A stretch of 64,000 nt of DNA, from positions 1,302,001-1,366,000 of the forward strand of contig SPDT01000004.1 in the NCBI GenBank assembly GCA_008477525.1, read 5' to 3'. Below the pieces are notes generated by a model, which saw nothing but the letters and a program-made list of their open reading frames with translations, ran no database searches and was not told the origin of the DNA. Made by a program: the position numbers and the translations under genes. Each line of letters starts with the position of its first letter. The first letter of the stretch is position 1. Source of the DNA: Hypomyces perniciosus. Lineage: Eukaryota > Ascomycota > Sordariomycetes > Hypocreales > Hypocreaceae. This document shows positions 56,053 through 64,000 of this stretch, piece by piece.

Positions 56053-59000
56053 ATGGTGCGTGTTACGGACGACCTGGCGTTCTCGCCCGAGCACGTCGCC
56101 CTCTACCATGCTTCCGACCCGTTGCTCGGCCATCTGCCTGTCCTGATCTTCCACGGCCCTTCGACGACGGCCAACTATACGCTCAACAGCTCCCGAGTCC
56201 AGGTCCATGTCTTCACCCCGGCCGGCTTCCAATCGTTCCCGCGCATTACCATTTCGCCGAGCTCGCCCTTCTACAGCGTCGTCAACTATCTCCCGCGGGA
56301 GTTCCAGGGCGACGAGGTGTACCGTGGCCTGGCCTTTGGACTGTTCCGATACTTCTCTGAATTACCCGACAATATCAAGAACCATCTCCGGACGACGTAT
56401 CCCACGAGGGGGAGGAGACCAGGCAGTGCGCCTGCGCTTTTTGGGGAGCAGCATGCAGCGGATTTGGTTAAGGAGATGGTGAAGAGCGAGAATACGGCCG
56501 ATGTCATCACCACACTGGAGGAGGCGCTACAGACTCAGCATATCAGCAACGTGGACATCGACTTTGTTCTGCCGCCTGGGGCAATCGTACAACTGCCACC
56601 CTCTGATCTCGATGACGTACCCGATGACGAGGATGATATTCTGGACCCGACGTTACGACAATATGGAGGCTACACGCCCTTGGTCAAGCTGTTCGGCGAG
56701 CCGGTGTTTCTACCGACGAGCAAGCTGAGGCGTGCGCCGTCAAAACCGACGCCGCTCAACAGGAACAAGGCGTTTACAAAAGATCAGAAGATTCAGCTAC
56801 GGATGAAGCTGGGAGAGCTGGTCGATACGGAAGAGCGCTATGTCATGAAGGTGCGCGAATTAGTACAGAGCATTGCTAGTGACTTTCGAGAATGCGCAAA
56901 GCGACGGCAACCCGAGAGCCTGAGCCCTTCTGAAGAGGAGCTGGAAAGGCTCTTCCCAACATCCGCCGACCGCATACTGCAGGTCAACTCTGCTTTTATG
57001 GAGGAGCTGCGTAGAATCATGGATGAGACAGAAGAAGAGGCCGCGAGGGACATGGAGATGCCGACAATCAATCCCAGGCACATGTCCAGGACAAGGGACC
57101 CGCTCGGCGCATTACCGATCGCAAGATTGTTTCTGGAGTGGTTTCCCAAGTTTACCGAGTGTTACCAAGACTACATCAAGGCGAGCCAGCACTTCCCCAC
57201 GCTACTCAACTCTTTTCTTGACCAGCAGTCGAGTTTCAGACAGCGAGTGAACCAGGCAGGAGAACAGACCATTCGGTCAATTCTCATCGAGCCAGTACAG
57301 AGACTGCCCCGGTATAGCCTGCTCATCGATCAAATTGTCGCATCTCTACCCATCACCCACTCTGCCCTACAACCTATGCTCAGGGCGCGAGACATCATTA
57401 CCAACATCTGCTCAATGGATGACCCCCTTCCGGACAAGCCACATGTCGCCAATCGACTTCGAAATATGGTTGAGTCGTGGCCCAAGGACTTTGAGCCCCA
57501 GGGGCGTCTTATTCTTGCAGCCGACTTCATCGAGCTGGCCCCACCCTTCCAGGCATCACTTGATCATTCAGATGATCCAGGCGTTTTCCTCTTGTTCTCA
57601 GACTGTATTGTCATATTAAGAAAGACGGGAGAAAATGGCATGACCGGTCGGGACCTTCTGCGAGAAATCGATAAGCCTTCTGCCGCTGAACTGCTCATAT
57701 CAATGACTAACGCCGCTGGCGGCCCTGCCGTGTATGAGTTTGTATTCACCGGATGGCACAACCTTGCCGACGTGCGCTTCACGGAATCGGTGGACGGCCA
57801 CTTGGTCTGGATGACGTCTACTCAGGAGATGAAAGGCGTACATGCCGGTGAGCATAGGGTCAGCAAATCTGTCACATCGCGCTGCTTCCTTCTACAAGAA
57901 TCCTTCGAGGGCAAGGCGGCAAAATGGAGCGAGGACGTCGTCAAGGCCCGGGTTGAGGCACGGTTCTCCGAGACTGAGCGAGAGGATGCCCGCTGGACAT
58001 TGCGGTCTGTTCGCATGCCTGAGAATAACCTGGGACTCCATGCTGCGATGTTTCAAGAAGGTGCTGACCAGCTCATTGAGGGTCGACGAGAGCCTGCTCC
58101 CATCAGGGTAGTTGTCGACCACGAGAAAGGGACCAAGGGTGCGCCGGTGGGACATTACGGTGTTGAGGTTGTGATCAACGTGACGAGCAATGACCTGAGA
58201 CGGGTTTCCGTGCTTACCGTGGGGTTAAATGGGAAGCAATTCCAGGATGATGTCGCCTTGGAGGACTTTCTACCAACCATGTCACGTCGAAGTAAGTTTT
58301 GCTAAGCTAATATGCCCGGTTTATATCGAAGTGCCTGTATGCTAACGATGTTTTAGTCATGCAACTGCTTAGCACTCAGTTTAATGTTTCCAACCGAAAC
58401 CTGGCCGCTCCTATGGTATCATACTATTCCAAAATACTACGAACTTTGTGCCTATCCAATCGCGCCGAGAAAACGCGATCATTCTTAGCAGCCTCTCCAG
58501 TTAAGCTGTTTTCAAGCTTGTGGGGTGGCGGCTCCAACAACACCTCCGAGACGTCTATTGCGGAAACAAAACCCCAACGCCAAGCATCACTCCACCGTGC
58601 CAGTAGCTATCACTCTATGTATGGCTCCATCAGAGGCCGAGATGGCGAACGCCGCATGATTGACGAAGCGCCACCCGAGAACCCTCTTGTACGACTGGAG
58701 CAGACCTTTACGGGATTTACAGCCGCGCTTCAGTGTCGAAAGGGGGCCATTATCGGCAGGACACTGCTACACAGGGCAATGGCCGATGAACTCTTGGTGA
58801 ACGACCTGTATAATCGGCTCATTGAAAACCCATTCGAGTACGAAGCTGCAAATGATGTTGGGACCGAAGTTGTCTTCACGGCTTTTGAGAACTTCTTACG
58901 TATTGCTTGGGCGGAACAGATGGGATCCGTTGTGACAGTACAGTTGCTCGATACACTGCAGGAGCGAGCCAATAAGAGAGTGCCGGGAGAATTTGCAGAC

Positions 59001-60632
59001 TTCGTCAAATTCCTATTCAAGGATTTGGCGCCTCAAAACAGACGAGCCTTCACTGCTCTTATCAAGTTGCTAGCCGACCTCCTGGATGGGTGTGGCAATG
59101 ACAGCGATCGCGGTGCGCTGACGCTTGCGTTTGCGGAGCTGCTCGTCGTTGATGGTTCAGCTGCGAACTATATCAACCTACTGGATCGTCTTGTCGAGGA
59201 CTGCGACAGGATATTCGGAGACTCTAGTCTCAACAACAGCTTCAATCTAACCGATCCTGGAGCCGAAGCCCTTCACTCGACTACACGCAGTGCAAGCAAG
59301 TCACATACCGCATCTATTACCTCCAATACGTCGTCACTGCGGCGGAAGTTTGGTTTTGATATGCTCCTGCGACAAAACTCTAGAGATGACCGCAACTCAG
59401 TTTGGCGAAGTCTGAGCAGGCATCGGAATCCCGCTACTGGCGAGTCCCAGAGCTTGTCCAGGGCCTCGATGAGCCACGTGATGAGCCACGCGCGGTCTAT
59501 CGATGATAGTAGTCTACAGAAGAGATTCATGCAGCGTCGGCCCGCGTCTCGAGATAGACCTCATGTTGCTACTGCCTTCGAGGATATCCAGAGACCGACG
59601 AGCTCGCATCGCATGGAGTTCCCCCTAGATACCATTGGAGAGCCTGCTCATGAACAGCCACCTCCAAAGCCATCGAAGAAGAAGAGACGCAGCTCCCTGT
59701 CAGATCTCAAGGCGTTGATGGCGAATGCTACCATTGAGGACGAGCCACCCCAGCCTCTTCAGACGGCGAAGGAAACGTCAGGGAAGGTCAATTCCAGCCC
59801 CAAGACAGTCTCTCCCTCGAGAATTCCAATCAGCCCCCCCTCTTCTCATACCCTAAAAACATCTCGACAGAAGGAGAATGTAGCCATTTCAGACCCGTTC
59901 GGCAGCGTACGAATAAGGCCGGGGTCACCAATTAGACAGGATTCGCCTATCAGACAGGACTCAGCATCTAGGCTGCCTAGGCACTCCAAAACGTTTTCGT
60001 CATCGAATATCCCAACGCTGAAGCCATGGCGGCCGGGAACCTCGGGTGGCGATTCACCGACGCGGGTGCCTGGTAGTCCAACTCGATCTGGAGCACAGAA
60101 ACTTCGCCTGCAGTCCCCCCAGAAGCTTCGAGAACGACTGCAGACTGAGAAGCGGGCAGTGGGTGAAGCCGACGCAGCGTTGCAATCAGAGCTTTCCAAG
60201 ATTGGAGAAGAAATGGCGCGAGTTGGCAGCACCAGTCTGTCTGGCCCACCATCTGTTGATGTACGACGATTGGCAGCTTCGGTCAGGTCGTTGGAAGACA
60301 GGATCCCGTCTGTAATCCAAGAGCTTCACGAGAGACAAGATGAGCTTCAACATGAGGTGGACACGACTCTCAAAACAACGGAAACCAAGTTACGCGCCAT
60401 TGACCAGTTGTACAAGGAAGCCGTCGCGGAAAATGAGTTGCTGTACGAGGGATTCAACAGCGAGCTGGCCAAGATTGTCAAGGCACTCAAGGGCAGAGGT
60501 AGGGAAGACCAGGAGGAGTTGGTTGCCAAACTCAAGGCGCAGGGAGACGAGCTAGCGCGCATGAAGAGGGAGAACACGCGGCTGAAGCGCGAGATGGTGA
60601 GCTTGCGAGCGGCGCTCAAGGGGACGGAATAA
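56053..60632 (+). CDS. bud3: Bud3-like Rho guanine-nucleotide exchange factor
   Basis: Exons 56053-58291 and 58357-60632; 1504 residues. The N-terminal 110 residues (HVALYHASDPLLGHLPVLIF...FQGDEVYRGLAFGLFRYF) match what I recall of filamentous-fungal Bud3. A DH (RhoGEF) domain spans about 255-460: LGELVDTEERYVMKVRELV is its first helix and SILIEPVQRLPRYSLLIDQI its CR3 helix. Next is a PH-like region (RLILAADFIEL...FLLFSDCIVIL). The second half has a RhoGAP-like helical region (ALQCRKGAIIGRTLLHRA... about residues 860-1030), a long Ser/Pro/Arg disordered tract, and a C-terminal coiled coil (ELHERQDELQHEVDTTLKTT onward). In Neurospora, BUD-3 activates RHO-4 at septation sites; the same role is likely here. 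It could be another multi-domain RhoGEF. Confidence 0.8.
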
Positions 60633-60971
60633 GTGATGCTGCCCCTCGCGATGCTCGTTTACGTGGTTGTGGAATTGAAGGGTCATTTGGGAACACTATT
60701 CCGGCCTTGGAGGAAGAGCGTCCAGGAATGATGCAATGTTTGGTTTTCGTGTTTTCTCTACTATTTGGCATGGTTTTGGTTTGGACAGGCAAGGGGCTGG
60801 TGCTGTATACTACGTACGTATGGGGGGCCCGGCATGTGGTAGGGGAGTCTCGGTTGTTGCAAACAAGGGTAGAAAAAGGGCATGGCCACGCGCGGAAACT
60901 GTTTTTGTTCTTTTGCTTCGAATCAAGCTGGCTGGTTACCTTGTATGGAGAAACAAACAAATGACAAAAAA
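60633..60971. other. Convergent intergenic region Bud3-like/Rev7
   Basis: 339 bp, T-rich and G-rich with no gene; likely the two 3' UTRs. Confidence 0.5.
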
Positions 60972-61870
60972 TTACGAAGATGATGCTTTGTTATTCTTGG
61001 GTTTTGGTGTTGGTGTGCTGTCATTGTCTGCTCCGGGGTCTGGGCTGCCTTGCTCGACCCAGCACTCGAAGAACAGGGGATCTGCTCGAACAGAGCGGAT
61101 GGGCGTTGTGCTGGCTCCGCCTAATGACGAGCCTTGATGCGGTTTGGTCTTGGTAGGAGGCTGGAGGTTGGCTTCGGAGGGTATCCAAGGTTGTGGGTGC
61201 TCGAGGGGAGGTTAGCATATAAAACCCACATCACCACCACTGTCTGCCCTGGAGAGATATCCCAACAACTTACTCCTATTGGAGCTGGAGCCTCATTACG
61301 CAGTTCCAGCGCCAGCGTAAACGTACAGCCATTCGGCAAGGGCTCCATCCCCTGCGCGGCATAGGCTATCCTCCCCAGCGCGCCCCTCAATGCCTCGTTC
61401 ACGTCTGTCCAATTTATGCTATCGGGCTGATCCACCTGGTATCCCTCGTCGTCATCCACAGCGTCGTCGTCCACTTCCACTGCCGCCGTTATGATCCTAT
61501 CCCCAGGTTGTCCCCAGGCTGGAAAGCTCTGCACGTCAAACACCCACCTCTCCAACACATGCAGCGCAGGCGGCACTCCATGCACGACAAACACCACACG
61601 CCTCGCCGCGCCGATGTGTAACTGCGCAGCCACAGCGGCCACGGCGTCTTGGACCCAGGAGCACACGCGGGGATGTCGTGATTGGTGGACAGGGAGGTTG
61701 TATGCGCGCGCAGTGAGGAACGAAGCAGCTGGGTAGAGATTGCGGTGGTAGAGGAGGGAGTGGATGGCGATGGTGAGGAACGATGTGAAGGAGGTGAGGA
61801 GGGAGGCGGCTGCGACAGCGGGGATGGCGGGGCCTTTTTCTTTATCTGAGGGACCGGCTGTTGTGGACAT
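60972..61870 (-). CDS. rev7: Rev7/Mad2B HORMA-domain protein
   Basis: Minus-strand exons 61870-61274 and 61199-60972; 274 residues. A HORMA domain starts at SFTSFLTIAIHSLLYHRNLYP and includes VCSWVQDAVAAVAAQL, RRVVFVVHGVPPALHVLERW and DVNEALRGALGRIAYAA. After splicing, APIGHPQPWIPSE leads into the C-terminal safety-belt strand IRSVRADPLFFECWVEQ, typical of Rev7. Rev7 is the accessory subunit of DNA polymerase zeta (with Rev3) in translesion synthesis. Unspliced, the frame would run to a false stop at 61134. The insert VEVDDDAVDDDEG is acidic and probably a loop. Its neighbour Rad4 lies 248 bp upstream on the same strand. Confidence 0.87.
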
Positions 61871-62118
61871 TGTGGTGATGTTGTCAGGATTGGTGTTGAG
61901 GTTGGGTATAATATGAGGAAGAGAAGATCGCGAGGTGAGGAAGAAGACGTGTTAAGTGGTGGTACTCTGTACACGTACTCACGTGGCACTACGTCATGCT
62001 GGTGAAGTCCTTGGTGGGGTGGGATGCGTTGCTTGGTGGGGGGTTGATGAGAAGGTATGGTGACTTTGGGCATCTTATAACATACTCAGAGAGTGGGACT
62101 CAGTTGATCCGAATTAAT

Positions 62119-64000
62119 CTATCCCTCCTCATCATCGTCGTCTCCAGATTCACCTCTCCGGCGCCTGCTAGCTGTCCTTTTGTTGCTTCTCCGTGTTGAC
62201 CGTTGAGTCTTGCTGGGCTCGACTTCTGGTTCATGGTTATGATCCTCCATGATCAGGCCGTCATCCCCGTCGCCCTCATCGTCCTCCTCCAAAGCCGGGA
62301 AGAAACTCGACGTCTGTTGCGCCTGTCCATCAGCCTCCACATCCTCCTCATAGCCCTCAGGTAAGAAACCGCCCGCCATATCCTCATCATGGGGCTTGGA
62401 CACGGCGCCTGCTGGATCGCCTCCCCGACTGTGTCCAAATACGGAGACGCTCTCATCGATCTCTCCGTACTCCTGCCGGATCCTCTCCACGATCCTCATC
62501 CCCATGAGAAACTTGCGCCACATGCCTAAAGCGGCCTTTCGCCGTTTCTCGTCTTCCTTCCTCACGCGCTCTGCTTCGTCTTTTTCTAGCTCGGCCATTA
62601 CTCTATCGTGATGTTCTTCTGCAATTACCACGCCTTGAATAACGGGGACGGCCATCCGATGGCCGAATTCGAAATCCACAACGGCTTCGGCATAATCTAT
62701 CTGTAATCGCTTGCAGACTTTGACAACCCCCCTGTATGGTACGTGTACCGCGCCTTGTGGGCACATATGTTTGACAAACAGGTCAATATTTCTGCTCCAA
62801 ATTAGCCCTTGAATCCCAGTAGATATAAACTGTCACTCACCCGTATTCATTCTTGGGAATGATGCCATCCTTGATAGGTGGCGGAACGATCCAATCTGTC
62901 TGCTCATGGCTGTATAACCCCTGAAGAACCTTTTCTCCTGTTGTAGCTTCGAGCTCCAAGATTTCCCTTTTTCGGTTCAAGGTGGCCGCTCGATATGGAA
63001 CTCTCTTCAGAGGCTGCTCGCCCGCAATCGGCGCTCGACCTTGTTTGTGCCAAGTTTCAGCGCTCTTGACCAAAACGACGTCCGAGCGAAGGTACACATC
63101 TTCTTCCTCAACCTTCCCACCCCTGCCTTTATTCTTAAAGACCTTGACGGCTATAGACCCAGGTCTAAGGGCCTCTTCGCGCTTCAGGTGTCTCTGTAGT
63201 GCGTACTCCTTTGACTGTTTGTAATACTGTAGCGTCTCCTCGCCTTCTTTTACTTCCTTCTTTTCGGGCTTCGCAGCCTTTAAATCCGTAGCGTCTTCTT
63301 GTTGATCGGCCTCGGTCAGAGGGTGCCCCTTACCGCCTCTCCTATATCCCGACATTGCCGACTTGAACCAATCCAGAGCCTCGTAGTGCTTAACCTTGCC
63401 ATGGCGATTGTAAACTGGCACTTTCTCCAACGGCATTCTAACACCCTTGGTTCGACCTGGGAGCACCTGTCGTTTCAGGTATCTTACTGTCACATCCTTT
63501 GCTGTTCCATCCTTGGAAAACCCCACAATGTAGGACACGACCTGCCTAGCTCTGTCCGCCTTGGCACCTCGAGGTTCGAATGTCTCAATGAGATCCCTGT
63601 TCGTTGCGATGGTGCCCTTAACAATCGGCTCGACAGGCAGATATTTATTTGTCACGGGTGACAGGACCTCGGTCCAATAGTGGGGATAGTCGAGGTCTTT
63701 GTCATATTTATTCGCGGGTATTGGCGTCCTCTTGGGGGTCACCTTCATCTCGACGACGGATTCATCGTCAGTATCCTTGTACTCCAGCTCCAAGCCATCT
63801 GAGTCTTCTGCAACGGACACTTTCGCCTGCTTAGTAGACCGTGTCGGCCAAGAGGATTTCGAAGAGCCTTCGCTTTTACTTTGCTTCCCCCCTTTTTTCA
63901 CCGATCTCTTTTGTTCATCTGATTTCGACGTTTCTTTATTCAAAGTTTTGTTGGCTCCTGGGCCTTTCTCGTTGCTGGTAGTGTCTTCTGGATCTGCATC
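62119..64000 (-). CDS. rad4: Rad4/XPC DNA-damage recognition protein, 5' end outside window
   Basis: Minus-strand exons >64000-62841 and 62791-62119; 610 residues seen, frame open at the window edge. After a Lys/Ser-rich disordered insert comes the end of the transglutaminase-like domain (DYPHYWTEVLSPVTNKYLPV), then BHD1 (QYYKQSKEYALQRHLKREEA), BHD2 (DVYLRSDVVLVKSAETWHK) and BHD3 (IIPKNEYGNIDLFVKHMCPQ, then GVVKVCKRLQIDYAEAVVDF). These bind and open damaged DNA to start nucleotide-excision repair. The intron at 62840-62792 joins within the Gly codon of NEYGNID. The C-terminal tail is acidic with a basic patch (RSTRRSNKRTASRRRRG) and ends DDDDEEG. The N-terminal half of the protein lies beyond the right edge. 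Confidence 0.93.

Noticed and set aside
61134..61273. Alternative Rev7 C-terminus read straight through
   Set aside because: Splicing out 61273-61200 yields the conserved PIGHPQPWIPSE and safety-belt strand; the read-through tail has no family match.

Overview
The window is nuclear DNA of a filamentous ascomycete (Pezizomycotina, most likely Sordariomycetes/Hypocreales; this is inferred from gene content and not proven). Genes are broken by many 45-110 nt GT-AG introns with CTRAY-like branch sites. The families present (NCS1 permease, Kap114, PI31, RBR ligase, Bud3-type RhoGEF, Rev7, Rad4, NACHT-ankyrin, WSC, subtilase) are fungal, and old repeat DNA carries the AT-rich, TpA-rich decay expected of repeat-induced point mutation (RIP).

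The left two thirds (1-40 kb) is accessory DNA. It opens with the 3' part of a NACHT-ankyrin (NLR-like) gene (1-1888). A RIP-decayed Tad1-like LINE follows on the minus strand (2009-13366, flanked by a 14-bp target duplication). Nested inside it is an intact Ty3/Gypsy chromovirus (4470-9889; LTRs identical by eye, 5-bp target duplication, gag and pol open). An 11-nt match between its primer-binding site and an internal LTR site points to Tf1-type self-priming.

The most unusual region is 13.6-31.9 kb. Two gene families, A (secreted six-hairpin GH88/GH105-like glycosidase with a long array of ~40-residue six-cysteine repeats and a C-terminal domain) and B (signal peptide, Cys-rich region, WSC domain, membrane segment, S8 subtilase), are each present twice in mirror-image order: A1(-) B1(+) B2(-) A2(+). 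Each A starts divergently from a B. A1 has an in-frame stop of RIP type. B1 and B2 each have a one-base homopolymer frameshift; B2 keeps its full protease domain. A2 looks intact. I know of no described system built from this pair, so it is the main candidate for something new.

From 31.9 to 40.3 kb is a gene-poor stretch with only broken or doubtful ORFs. The right third is ordinary core genome with compact genes: NCS1 nucleobase permease(-), Kap114/importin-9(+), PI31 proteasome regulator(-), RBR E3 ligase(+), short Dcc1-like cohesion protein(-), Bud3-like RhoGEF(+), Rev7(-) and Rad4/XPC(-, running off the right edge). All exon limits are my own reading of splice signals and frames, and no search was run.
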